Origin: Gymnogyps californianus
Taxonomy: Eukaryota > Chordata > Aves > Accipitriformes > Cathartidae
Reading direction: 5' to 3'
DNA length: 64,000 nt
NCBI RefSeq assembly: GCF_018139145.2
Contig: NC_059486.1
Location: 4,526,001 to 4,590,000, forward strand
Of this stretch, positions 46,185 to 58,700 are shown piece after piece. Every line of letters starts with the position of its first letter. The first letter of the stretch is position 1. Made by a program: the position numbers and the translations under genes. The notes under the pieces were generated by a model that did no database searches, was not told where the DNA came from, and saw only the letters and a program-made list of their open reading frames with translations.

Positions 46185-48940
46185 AGATTATTCTCAGCTA
46201 AAGAAGAATCAGCACCTTAGAGAGGGCAGAAGAGGACCTAGATGGAGCATCTAGCCCCGATGTTCCCACATGAAGGTTTATCGGCTGGCTGCAATTGGGA
46301 CATTGCAAGATGACCTGCTGCTCCTCCCTCATGGTGGTCCCCATGCCCCTCCACCCTTTCACACTGTGAAAGACTTGCAACTTCCTACAACTGGAACCAT
46401 TCTTTGGAGATGATTGCAGGAAACTGCAGAGCCAGGACTTGCCATGATGCTTTCATGGGATATTTGCAACTTTAGACTCCTCCTCCCCAGCTTTATTCTC
46501 CCACCAGCGGCTGCAAAGCAAGAGCAGGAGAAATCCTCCTGGCTTGGTGGATGAGAGCAAAGCCATTGGGACTGGTGGCAGCCTCAGGGCGTGCTCTGCA
46601 CTTCTTGGTTTTCCTTGGTGAACCGTGTCTGTGTTTGCTGTCTGTGTGTGTGTGTCTATCTGTGTGGAGTTATTTATGCTTCCCCGGCACATATTCGCAT
46701 CTCCTGTGGTTATGTTTACCAAGAGTAAATTCAAATACATGTCTTGCAGGGGAAAGTGATAAATATGCACGCTGAAATGATGTGGAGCCTGGATGTCCCT
46801 GTGAGAGGTGGTGGCTGGGCTGGGGGAGAAGGGCTTCGGCAGATGCACACCCCGGCGTCTGCACTGGGGTCCGGAGGCGAGTCCTTGCCGCAGGAAGGGG
46901 AGTCACTGCTGGCCACTAAGCCTGTGGCAGGGCTCTGCCCTCCCTCCTGCTGTCCCCATGCCCAAGGGGCCTGGAGGTGCCTCGCAGTGAGGGCAGTGTG
47001 CAGGGTCCTCACCCCTGCATCTCCCCCGCTTGTAAGGGGGCAGGTGAGAGCGCCTGCGGCGTTGCAGCAAGGAGCAATGGGAGAAAGGGCACAGAGGGGA
47101 GCTGGGTGGGAGGGGGATAGGCAGCAATAGCCAACCCGCCATTTTCAGACCATTTCAAACACAACTGCGAGCGTATGCACAGTGGGGGCTGTGCTGCGGG
47201 AGCTGGGCTGTAACACCGTTGATGCCGGGGATTGGCCGGGAGCTTCCTTGTGTGGCAGTGCCCTGCTCTCCAGCTTGTTCATACTCAAAAATGCTGCACA
47301 TGTCTGCAGCGGTGACCACAACAGCAACCTCCAGGCCCTACCAGCTGCTTCCAGACACATCAGATGCTTATCCTCCTTCCCCTTTCCCCAAGATGCTCCC
47401 AATCTCCCACTCCCTTCTCCTACCCTGCCAGACCTACAGTTGTCCTCTTTCTCTATGCAGAGGGTCAGTCACAAGTTGCCAGGACTAATTTCTGCTTGGC
47501 TTCAAAGGGCATCATCATTGCTGTGTGTTTCTCAGTGTGACTGGGAGCTGTTTTCCCCTCAGTTGCCCCCTTACTCCAACTGGGAGGCTAAGGGTCAATA
47601 TCCTCCTGCTTTCTCCATCTCAAACCTTTCACTTCTGAGGTTCCCTTTCAAATTCTCGGGGTCCACAAATCTGTGTCCCAGAGGAGGATTTTCTCTTCTG
47701 CTTTCCTGTTGCTGTGCCAACTAGCATAGCTGTAGCGATGGCTGATATCCCAGCAATGGAAAAGCTATGTTTCTCCTTATATTTGTGTGTGTGTGTGTGT
47801 GTGTACTCGTGTTTGCACAGGCGTGTGCACTGGGGAAGGTTTGTGTGTGCGCACATAAAAGCAAGGAGTGCAGATAGGTACCTGGGAGTGCAGCAGCAGC
47901 AGCAGAGTTTGTTTGCAAGTGGGTATATACAAAATATGTGGGTGTATCTATGGAGCTGGTCCAGTCTTAGAAATGTGGGTATGAGCCAAGAAATTGGAAA
48001 ATGGGTATTTACAGATCTCCATATTTACTGGTACAGCAGCTGTATTGTGCTTAGGAGATGAGGGTGATAAACTGAACAGAGTCCAGAGTCCTGGTAAGGT
48101 ACTTAGGATAATATTGGGGAGGGAGAGACCTGTGCAGGCTTGCGTCTGCCGTAAGGAGTGTTGATACACAAGTGTGCTTCACTTACAGTCGAGCCCATTG
48201 AGGAAGAAGCATGCTTGTATATGCAGAGCAAGAGGACAGCTGTGCTGCTTGCCTGTGTGCAGCAGAGTGACTGTGCCTGCCTGTGGGGACTGGTGACGAC
48301 TCAGGGCACGTGCCTTGTGCCATAGCCAGCACGCATAAGCCCGACGGACAGTCAGTGGCAACAAGTGTGGTGGCTGCCTCTGCCTGCTCCTTCCTGGGTC
48401 CTGCACCGAGCAGATGCATCTTTTGCCCGCAGCAGCAGATGGCAGGACACGTTCTTAATTTATTTAAAACTGTAAACCCATTTCTGGAGGCTGCACTGAT
48501 CCACAGCGCAGCATCACATTGGCTGGGGATGTTCTCTGCAAACTACTGCCGTTTTCACTTAGGCAGGTCCCTGTGTTTGTACCATGGCAGAGCTGTATTT
48601 GTCTTCCCAAAAAATGCAGGGACACTGGTGCTAGGGGAAGGGTGGCTGCAGGACACATTTGTGTCATTGCAGAGGCAGTCTTGGAGCCACAGGTACTTCC
48701 GAGGAAAGCTGGATCTCTGCCAAATCATCTGTAGCTCTTTTCTGCCAGGTCTCACCATGATACAGTCAACAGGTCAGACAGGGCAGGTCTCCAAAGCATT
48801 CATTTTTCTTCCTTCCAGCAGAAGCTCTTGCTGCAAGCCTGGTTTTACTTGCACAACAAACCTCAAATAATCTCAGGGAGTTTTACTATTTTCTTGTACA
48901 GACAGGGTCAGAGATTAAAGCTCCAATCTAAATAATCTAA
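46185..48940 (+). other. CABP1: CABP1 3' UTR and downstream sequence (end not fixed)
   Basis: The transcript must continue past 46184, but I found no AATAAA before 51264. Candidates are variant signals: AGTAAA at 46724-46729, GATAAA at 46758-46763, and ATTAAA at 48914-48919. The stretch has TG repeats near 46640 and 47785. Open frames here (for example 48283-48870 plus, 195 codons) have no recognisable domain. Confidence 0.5.
47785..47804. repeat. (TG)n microsatellite
   Basis: About ten uninterrupted TG units, followed by a degenerate TG-rich tail to about 47855. Confidence 0.9.
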
Positions 48941-49833
48941 TTCCAGAGATAATCCTTTTGCTCTCATCTCCAATCCAGTACCAGGGAGGCTTCCAAGTAG
49001 TTCCACATGGCAGGGCAGAGCCGGTCCCCTCTGGGCACCTGAGCCCTGTGGCCCCGTGTGGTTCGGGAGCTGGCTCAGGCAGTGGGGCTGGCTCACGTTG
49101 ACTTCTTAGATGTCTTGTTAGCCATGAGGTCTGCTTCTGACCCACACGTCTCCATTGCTCTTTTTGGACATCCCAAATCTCGATCCCTTTTTCCTGCAGG
49201 AAATGGCTAATAGCCAAAACACATGCCCCACACCGCTTGTGAATGATCAGGGCTGTAAGTAGACCAGGCAGGACCGATTCAAGACTGAGAGTCATTTTGG
49301 CACAGCTGCCAGGGGACAGGGAGAGATCAAGGGATTGAGAAGACAGCCCTGAGCCTTTCACTTGTAGGTTACTGGTGTAAATCCAGCCTGCATCAAGGGA
49401 CTGATGGCTCAGTGGATTAGTAACAGGATACAGAGTCTTTGACATCTGGGGCACAAGCTGGCATCAAGTTGCTGGTGACCGCAAGTAATGATTCAGGGGT
49501 GGCAGTGTAGGACATCGCGGACGCAGGCTGTCACAGCACATCCACCATCCTCTGCCAGCAGCCGTGGCCAGACAGTGAGCCAGGGCGAGTGCTCCTCCTG
49601 CACCCAGAGGAGCACAGCCACTATCCCTCCTCACTCGCTACTGCTCAGTTAATCCCTCTTGCTTCATGATGGGCTGCTGATTCTTGGGAAATAATAGTCC
49701 AGGCAAGTTATTAGAAGATGCTCTGACTGGGGAGGCAGAGGAGGTATTGCAATGCTCAGTGCCTTGCCCTCTAAAAAGGCTGAGCCCTCGGACGGAGGGG
49801 AAGGAGAGGGGTTTTCCCCTCTGTTCAAGGAGG

Positions 49834-49872
49834 GAAACTCTTCCTTTTCAAGGAAACTCTTCTCTTTTCAAG
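49834..49872. repeat. Two-copy tandem duplication, 19-20 bp unit
   Basis: GAAACTCTTCCTTTTCAAG at 49834-49852 is followed at once by a copy with one inserted base, to 49872. Confidence 0.85.
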
Positions 49873-50298
49873 GAAGAGTTGCTGATATTTCGCTGTGAGG
49901 TGTGCAGGAGCCCCGGGAGCCCTCGACAGGGACCCCAGGCTTGGCACAGCCACGAAAGCCTCTAGTGACACTCCCAAGGTGGGGGATGAGCTGGATTAGC
50001 TCCCAGCTGCCCTTGTACATGTCTGGAGCCAAAGAGGCCCCTTCAGCTGAGGGACCTGTCTTGGTCACACCTAAATGTCAGCTAGTAAATACCTTCATGT
50101 CTGAATTCCTGCTCATGGGCACATTTGGTCTGGGCTGAGCAGTTTGATGCTGGGTTTGTAATGAAGCCCCAGTGCACGGCCCCCGTGCCCACCGAGGCAG
50201 CAAAGGTCCTGCCATGAGCCTTATGCTCCCCAGCTCACCAAGAGGCACAACAGTGTTTCAGCCAGGCTCTGCCCAGCCAACACTTGGGCCCCCACTGC

Positions 50299-50303
<5 letters not shown>

Positions 50304-50338
<35 letters not shown>
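50304..50338. repeat. (TG)n(GA)n compound microsatellite
   Basis: About 13 TG units run directly into GAGAGAGAGA. It is a clean dinucleotide repeat, likely polymorphic. Confidence 0.9.
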
Positions 50339-51789
50339 CACGCAAGGGGCTGTGTGTGGCCCCTCGGCGGGACCCTTGCTGCCCTGGTGGGTCTCAGGAC
50401 TGGAAATATGAGGATTCGCACCCATGGACGTTGCTGTTTGTAACCTCAGCCCTGGCCATCTCCTCAGCCTGCTGATGATTCACACCATCCCTCTTCCCAC
50501 TTTGCTTTTGCAGTGCACTTTTCCCACTGCACATGGCAGTAACCTGGCAACACACAGTGTTTACGTGCTTTGAAGTTGTGCTCCTGACCCAAGCGCATCG
50601 CAATTTAAGCTGAAAAATCTTGAGAGATTAGGGAGGATCGTCTGTAATCAGTACAAATGAGCTCTAACGAGGCCTCCCTCAGCCTTGCCAACTGGACAGC
50701 ATTGTTCTGGCCACGGCTGCTTGCAGTCTTTGCTAACTGAACTTGGGGGACACCCAACAGGTCACAAACACAGCAGGGATACAGGAGATTAGTCTGGATT
50801 TGATCAGATGCTGCCAGGGCTGGGGTCTGTAACGCTGAGATGATTTGCCAGGAACCAGTGTGAGGTGGCTTAATCTGGAGAGGTGCTAAGTGTATGCGTT
50901 TTACAGTACTTTTCCGGATGCAGTTTCCTAAGCCACCTTGCAGTTTCAGGAACTCCTTCTTGGCAGCAGTGCTGGCGTGGGAGCACAGCAGTGCCATCTC
51001 TGCCCCAGCCCAGTTATACCACGAGCCCAAAAGCCGATGTGACAGCAGAGGAACATGCTCTGGGGCCCACTCCGACCTGGGCAGAGCAGGTTAGGGAGCA
51101 GAGGGTGGGTGGTTACCCCCCCCACCAAACTGAGTTCACTTCTCCAAGGCTGTGTCCTGTTAAGAGGCCTCATAAGTGCATTACAAACGCAACAAACCCG
51201 TTTAATTCTCAATCTGCAGTGCTAAGTATTTCTAAAAGCAAGCACTTTGTGGAAGATCAAATTAATAAAACGTCTTTGGGACTTAGGAGCAGCCGCTGCT
51301 AATGCAGTTGGCAACTGGAGCGCAGACGTGAGGCCTGGCTGGTGTCGGAAGCTTTGAGGAACACGAAGATCAGACAGAAGGGCAAACGTGGAGGCAAACA
51401 TTAAGTTATTTGCTCCCCCACTGTGTAGTGAGTGAGTTTCATCCAATCTCCATCTGTGATGTCTCACTCCAGCCCTCCCAAGACCTCGCCAAGGTCCTCC
51501 AGAAAAAAACAGGATCTTACATTCTCCTGTAAAATGCAACACAGGGAGAAAAATTACTGGCAATGTAACAGTTAGCTTCGCCACCTTCCTCTTTTATTGG
51601 CCGTTTTACTTTTCAAGCAGATTATTGTGGTCCAAAGTGGTTGCACGCCACCCAGCTGTCTCACTCCTTACCAGGCGGGCCGATAGCTGCCTTTTCCCGT
51701 ACTCTATGGCAGGGGCGAACGGGGGAACCAGCGTGTTTTGCTGAGGCAGAGAATCGGTATTGGGAGTTGCTGTTCAGAGGACAGCGGAC

Positions 51790-52572
51790 ACCAAACTACT
51801 GGGATGTAACGAGGAGCCGCCCCCGACGGCAGCGGAGCTCCCACTCCCCCAACTCCGCTCCCAGCCGCTCCCCCGAGCGCCGCGGCCGTGCCCGGGCCGG
51901 CTCGCACCGCCCCCCTCCCGCCCGCTGCCCGCGGGGCCCGGGCCGGTCCCGGGGCCGCTCCGGTCCGTCCTGCCGCAGCGCCGTCCGTTGCCTCGGCAAC
52001 CCATCGGCCTCCCCGCTTCCCGCCGCCGTCCCACAGTGCTTTGCGTTCCGGCCGCGCTGGAGCTCCCTGATTGGAGGGGCGGAGGGGGCGGGGCTCTTCC
52101 CTCAGGCGTCCGGCGCTGAGGGGAGCTCGCCGGGCTGCGTCCCTGCTCCGGAGACGCCGGTGGGAACCCTCCTCTCTCCCCGCCGCTCGTTCCTGCGGGA
52201 GCCGGTTGTACCCTCGCTCCCCTCCCCGAGCGGGCGGTACCGCTCCTGGGCGCTCCCGGCTCGCAGGGACCGACTCCCCGCTCCGGGCCGGCCCGCTCCA
52301 CTCCCGCCGGACACGCCTCCCGCCGCAGCGCGCCGCCGTCCCCTCGCCTCTCAACCAAGCCTGCTTGACCGCTCCCGCCGCCTATTGGCCCGGCGCTTTA
52401 TGAATATGCAGATACAGGCCCGCGGCCGCCTAATGGCAGGCGGGCAGAGAATTAATATTCGCGTTGCGGCGCGTGGATTGGCCGGCGCGCGCTCCGCCCT
52501 GGCAGCGGGGTAGGCTGCCCCCTGGCGGCGGCAGGAAGGGGCGGGTGGCGGGCGCGGCGCCGGGAGCCCGAG
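51790..52572 (+). promoter_or_regulatory. MLEC: CpG-island promoter of MLEC
   Basis: A GC- and CpG-rich island runs from about 51790 to about 53590 across MLEC exon 1. Inverted CCAAT boxes (ATTGG) lie at 52070-52074, 52384-52388 and 52477-52481. GC boxes (GGGGCGG, GGGGGCGGGGC) lie at 52077-52094, right after the first. CGTGG abuts the last ATTGG at 52472-52481. Two short AT-rich patches at about 52398-52410 and 52449-52460 break the GC-rich sequence. There is no clear TATA box; start-site position is unknown. Confidence 0.75.
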
Positions 52573-52774
52573 ATGGTGGGCGCCGGGGCGCGCGGGGCGC
52601 CGCCGGTGCTGCCGCCGCCCTTGCTGCTGCTGCCGCTGCTGCTGCTGCTGCGGGGCGCGGCGGGCGGCCTCGCCGACAGCGTCGTCTGGGCCGTCAATGC
52701 GGGCGGCGATGCCCATGTGGACGTGAACGGCATCCACTTCCGCAAGGACCCGCTCGAGGGCCGCGTGGGCCGAG
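52573..52774 (+). CDS. MLEC: MLEC exon 1 (signal peptide and start of malectin domain)
   Basis: The exon encodes residues 1-67 plus one base. Codons 17-26 are nearly all CTG, encoding [10 protein letters not shown], the hydrophobic core of the signal peptide. [20 protein letters not shown] then [13 protein letters not shown] follows, nearly identical to human. The chosen ATG follows CCCGAG and is the first to give the signal peptide. The donor is GTGAGG. Confidence 0.95.
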
Positions 52775-55700
52775 GTGAGGGCGGGGGGGGACGCCGGTGC
52801 TGCGCGGGCGGCCTGCCGGGGGGGTGTCGGTGGGGCTGCCTTCAGGGCCCGCTCAGCTCCGCTCCGCCGGGGGCGGCGAGGCCCGCCGGGGGCGGCGGGG
52901 GTCCGGGACTCGCGTCCCCCCGGCGCCGTCCCGCCAGCCCCGCCGCGGAGGGTCGGTGGGTCTCCCCGTAGGGCTGCGGTGGCCCGGGCAGGCCCGCAGG
53001 CGGGGTCTCCTCTCCCTCAGCCGCCCGGGCCCGGCGTCGCGGAAGGGGGCGGCCGGGAGACAGCGAGGGCCCGCGGGGAGCGCCGGCCCAGCCCCCCGCA
53101 CGGCACTTGTCACCCGCCGGCACCGCGGCCACCCCCGTCCTCCCGCTGGGCCCTGCTGGGGGCTGCACCCCCCTGTCCCCGCGGCGGAGCGGGCCCTGGA
53201 CCCCGGTGGCGGCGGGATGAGCCCTGCGGTCTTCGGGCTGGTTTTCCCGGCCTCGGGCTGCGGGGTTGTGTAATGCCGGAGGGGAAGTCGCTCCTCGCGG
53301 GCTGGAGTGGAATTTCGGCTGGAAAGGCGACGGGAGCGGTCAGGCTGCCAAACCGGCCGCATGCAGCCGCCTGGCTCCTTTTTTTCCATTTTCCACTGAA
53401 AGACCCCAGTTTCCACAGCAAGATCTGCCAGTTTGAAGCCCAGCCTGCAGCGCTCTCGGTAAAGTGAGAACATGCTTTGCCTGCTCTGCGCAGCTGAATT
53501 GCTCGCGGTGCGGGGTGATGCCTGCCACCAGCAGCCTGGTCCCAGTTGGGAGGCATGCAGGCTGCTCGCTGGAGCCGCGGTGCTTGGGCCGGGCAGGAGG
53601 AAGGTGCAGCTGGCTGGTCTGCTCCACTGCTCCAGTCCTGGCAGGGTGTTCAAGAGCAGGGCAGGGACAGAAACAGAAGTAGAGGCAGATGGGATATGAT
53701 CAGCTGCTCTAACTACTGAATCAGTAAAATCTTCTATCTACCATTAAGGACAGGATGGAGAACTAATATTGCACTTGGGTTACCTTTTCCTACTTCCCCT
53801 GAAACTGCTTTGGTTGTATGAATTTTGCGTGTTTCTGATAATTGGGGCACCAAAACTTAGTTGATTGACAAATGTATTGAAAAGTTAGCTGTGCTGAGCT
53901 GCTCCTGTTGTCAGTTACAGGTGAGTGGTGGAGTGCAGAGAAGATGAGCTATCTGTTGTCTTTTAAGTCTAACCTTTGCTGTTTCCATGTAGGATGGTAA
54001 GGATTGTCCTGTGCTATACAGCTAGGACTGCCATTGCTTACCCTGCATGAGTGCCATCCCAAATGGAGAGCCGTTTGGGCACAATGGATACAGAGGAGGT
54101 CACATTTAAATACTAATACGGTTTGTTAGGAGTTTTTCACCCCCGTGGAAGCTGCCACCCCAGACGCACAAGGTTCCCTGATTGCTGTAGGTCAGTTTCC
54201 CTTCACAGACCTCTCACATGTGTGACTTGAAGGAGAATGTCCTTGTGGACTTGAACAATTTATTTTTGAGTTGAGGAGAAAAGAGTCTTTTTCAAGCACA
54301 CTGTGACATGCTCTTCCTCTGGGGAAAGCCTGTGGTGTCTCCTCTGAACAGCAGGCTCTTACAATAATCCTGCTTCAGCCAGCGGTGCCAGGCACAGCGG
54401 AGGAGACTTTACCCCTTTGAGCTCTCAGCTGCTTTTCCCTCAATGGCTTTTTATTGCACCATTGTTTCAGTTTACTCTGGGCTCCTCTCTGTTGATAGGC
54501 ATGTAATGGCTACAGCAGAAATATGTGGCTGACTGGGAGGAAACGACCTAGGGATAGTGTTTCTGGGCTGTACTGCCTCTGGGCAAATTAAAACCTCTTT
54601 TTTTCAAGCCTCAGTTCAGATGCTGTGCCCTAAAGGACAAAATGTGCTGATGGCAATTACAGAATAGCTAGGTGCCAAACATAGTTGAGTTGCAGCTTAA
54701 TGCGTACTGCCCGTCTCTCAGTGAGCTACCTCTCAGAGCACTCAGCGTGCTGTAAAATCAAGCTCGCTTCCACAGCTATGTCAACAGACCTCTGATATGC
54801 AGGTGACAGGTCTTCCTCTCCAGTTACCTTCTTGGATATTAAAGGACTTGCTTCCTATGCAGGCTTTCCTCTAATAGGAGCTGACTTCTTTGGAGTCATT
54901 GGTTTGCTATTACTGTAATGTGTAGCTGGCCAGAAGTGTATGTGTGGGAGGACAGGTTAAACTTTTCACCCTCTGTATTTCTGGTGATTAGAGTCTTCAG
55001 CCTTTTGTGCCTGGGTTCAAGTGGTAAAGAGAAGCAGAAGATTGCCTGAGTAGCTCTGTGTGAAACAGGAGACTAAGAACTGGCATTAATTTCCTCTTGC
55101 TCGTTTGCATTGGCTCCATCTTTGGCAACGTGTGCCGGGTTAGTAGTTCTTGCTTTGTCTTGGCCAATGTAGTGTCTGTTCCCATGGAAATGGGGGTGGA
55201 AGTGGCAAGTGTCAGCAGAGAACTTCGTCTGGACCAACTTCTGCCTGAAGTGCCAGTGGGCAGATGGTGTCCACAGTCTTCCCTCCTGCCCCTGCTTCGC
55301 TGGGGAATTACTTGATTCTGAGCTCTTGAGGCACGCATCAGTTTGTGTTTGTACAGTAACCCTGACACAATAAAATGTCGAGTTGGGTTAAGATATTTTG
55401 AGGGCTGCTCTAGAGGTGGTGAAATAATGACTGAGAAGAGGCAATTTTTAAGATTTCTGTTATTTTCTCAGGTGTTGACCTATTTGGGAATGTTGTTTGG
55501 GCCCTTCTCAGGGGGCTGTTCAGATGCCTGCAGACAGCACCCATTTCAGCTGGGTGGCTGTGAGAACAGCAGCTGATGAAGCTGCTGGTGCTCTTGAGAC
55601 CCATGTGTATCTTTCTTGCTTCCTTCTTCCTGTCTTCAAGCTAGCAGGTATTGTGTGGCTGTGGCGAGAACAAAGGGTTTTGTAAGATGTCTAATGCTTT

Positions 55701-58700
55701 TCACCCTTCTGCCATTCCCCAGGTTTTCATTTGAGGAGGGTGAGTCTCTATAACCTGATGCCATCGACTGCTAAGTTCAAATCTGTTGAATGAACGTGTC
55801 GAGTCAGTCCTAGGCTGACTGTTTTGTTTTTGTACTCAGAGTTTGTAATTTGAAAATGTTGTAAAGATATTCTAGGTGTTTTTCCTCTTTGAAGCAGGAG
55901 TCAATGGCCAAGTCCTTTGGCTCTGTGCCCTGTTTGTGAAACAGACTCTTTCTGAAACTGAGTGAGTGAGTTTACTGTGTCTTAGGCTGCAGCAGGTCCA
56001 GCCCTGTTTTTCTGTGGGACCCGGCTTCTGGGGCTGTGGCTACCTCTGCTTCTGCTCCAGTAGTGCCTCCTGCTGGTCAGAGCAAGGAGGGGAGACAGGT
56101 CTGACGAGGGTGTAGCTGCTAATGCCACTTAGGGAGTAAAGCACTTCAAGAGTGTCTCTTCCATATGCCTCAGAAATTAACCCTGCCTCTCACTGTTTTG
56201 TGCTTGAAACCTAGCTTCTGACTACGGTATGAAGCTGCCCATCTTGCGGTCCAACACAGAAGATCAGATTCTGTACCAGACCGAGCGTTACAATGAGGAA
56301 ACCTTTGGCTATGAAGTTCCCATCAAAGAGGAGGGTGACTATGTGCTGGTGTTGAAGTTTGCAGAGGTGTATTTTGCACAGTCTCAACAGAAGGTAACAA
56401 CGGCTCCTTGCTTGTCTCTTTGATGTGAGTTCCTGGCTAAGACTGTGCGTGTCCAGGTTGCTTCTGCTGCTTTTCATGCTGGAGAAAGGAGTGAAGTAAG
56501 GCACTAATGGTTAACTTAGTTCCTAGAGCTCTCATGGTCTCTGAAACTTCGAGCTCTCTTCCACATTCCAGATACACAGTTGGCCTGGAAAATTGCATTA
56601 CAAAGTATTCAAACAAACATGTGCAACTAAACATAACTAGCACTAGAGTTTTATGATCTGTTTAGGCTGTGCTGGCTTTGAGAAAAAGTTTTTTTGCCTT
56701 TTTCCTGAACACTTGTTCCTGACCTGATGGCATACTTGTGCTGAAGGAAGTATTGCACAGATTGAATCAGGGAGGTGATCTGGGTTAAATAACCTACTGA
56801 AAACAATTTTTACGATTGTAATAAGACTTGATGCTGATTCAAACTGATCCCAAAAGCACAGAGTTAAATTCAACCCTCTTTATTGCTCTTTAGAGAATAA
56901 TCCTTGCCCACTTTTGAAATCCCTTGTGTACAGACATGGAAGCAGAAGCACAAAGAACTCAAAAACCTGTGATAAATTGGGAGAGAAGTGGTGTGTGTTT
57001 TAGTCTGGCTTTCCCCTGACTCCATCAGCTTCTTTAGAGCCTTGCTCCTTAAGCACTGTGCTGCCTTCCTGCCAGAGAAGTATTTCAGGGAACAGAACTG
57101 GTGGGGCTGGCTTACAGAATGGATGCAAAAAGCAGCCTCAGATTAAACTGAAGGGCTGAGGCATCTTTGGTTCCTCTTCCTTCATGTGGTTCTGCTGGGA
57201 TTCCCCAGGTGCTGAGTGAAGCTTGAGTCATTACAGCCCTCAGGAGGACTTTCACTATGAATTCACAGATGTGGTTAGCAGTTCAACATTTTACCTCCTT
57301 CAAACCCTGTGTCCTTCACCAGCTTGTTTCCTCTTCTCTGCTCTGCTGCAGGCTGTTCGTTAGAAATGGTTTAACTCCCTAGGGTGTGGTGTGCCACAGC
57401 CACCCTGGGGTGGTAGGAGCAGGTCCTCAGCCAGTAGGTGGAAAGAAAGTTGTGAAAGAAAAGTATGAATAAACCAGAATAAAATTGTGCTGTCCTCAGT
57501 TCTGAACGGCAGACATAGGGGTTATTTTAAAAGGAGGAGGCAGATTTCAGGGTATTTGAAAGCAATGTTAATGCTTCAGTGTCTTTACCTGGCTGCTTTT
57601 GGGCTCTGAATCCGTCCCAAGGGAGGTGAGCATGTGTGGTGGGACAGTGCATGCTGCAATGCTTTCTGGTCCTGGGTGCATAACAAGCAGAGACCTTTCC
57701 TGTTCTGTTCCCCTTTCAACCATCATGTGCCTGAATCTGTTCTGACACTGTCATTTCTTCCACCCTGAAGGTATTTGATGTTCGCTTGAATGGCCATGTG
57801 GTGGTGAAGGACTTGGACATTTTTGACAGAGTTGGACACAGCACAGCTCACGATGAGATCATTCCCATGAGTATCAAAAAGGGGAAGCTGAGTGTCCAGG
57901 GGGAGGTTTCCACGTTCACGGGGAAACTCCACATTGAGTTTGTAAAGGTAATAAGCTTTTCTGGGCAGAGCCCTGATCTTCCTTTTCCCCTTCTTCCCCA
58001 GCCATGTGATGCAGCTGTGTGCTGGAGGAGGAGAGGTGATAGTAGGTGGCGAGAATATTTCTTGCCTCGAAGCTGCAGCACTGACTTCCTTCTTTACTTT
58101 CTCTAGGGCTACTATGACAATCCGAAAATCTGTGCCCTATACATCCTGCAAGGAACAGTGGAAGGTAAGCACAGTTTTTGAGCCAGAAGGCTCTTCCCCC
58201 TTGGAGAGCAGCCTGTTGCTTCTCAGACCATGAGATCATAGCTCTTGCAGACCTACCTCTGCCAAAACTGTTTCTCTCTCAGCAAGTTCCCACAGAGTGC
58301 AGTTGCAGAGTGAAATAGGTGTGTAGTGTCCTCCTACTCCTCCATGTGCACAAAGCTGTGTCATTTTTGAATAAGAAAAATCAGTTTGGTTCAGGAATTC
58401 CTGCACATGGGGTAGAGGAGAAGGGAAACACGTCTGGTCAGTCTTAGCTTATAGCTACAGATAAATTCCCTCTGGCCTTGGATGTCAGCAGCAGCCCTGC
58501 AGACAAGTAATTTACGGAGATCTTTTAGCTAGTAGTTAACTGTTTCTTACCTGGAGCTTTGTTTTGCCTTCTCAGCTCGAGGACAAGGCAGTGTTTTTTC
58601 CCAGATATCGGTTCCTCTGGATAGCAGTGGAGAGTGCTAGTAAAGTCCTTGCTCTTTGGTCACCCTCTTTGTAAGTCTGTGCTGGAGTTGGAGCCCCTCT

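Larger units (their letters stand above)
48941..51789. other. Spacer between CABP1 and MLEC, no gene recognised
   Basis: I see no exon or RNA gene. It contains a (TG)n(GA)n microsatellite and a small tandem duplication, listed separately, and an AATAAA at 51264-51269 that could only be a very distal CABP1 polyadenylation signal. Confidence 0.6.

Noticed and set aside
48283..48870. 195-codon frame between CABP1 and MLEC
   Set aside because: Cysteine-rich and mixed composition without a domain; no splice or poly(A) signals support it.
51641..52513. 290-codon plus-strand frame upstream of MLEC, and overlapping minus-strand frames
   Set aside because: Low-complexity Arg/Pro/Ser translation in the promoter CpG island with no similarity to a known protein; no evidence for a divergent gene.
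52853..53653. 266-codon minus-strand frame in MLEC intron 1
   Set aside because: GC-rich island shadow with no recognisable domain.
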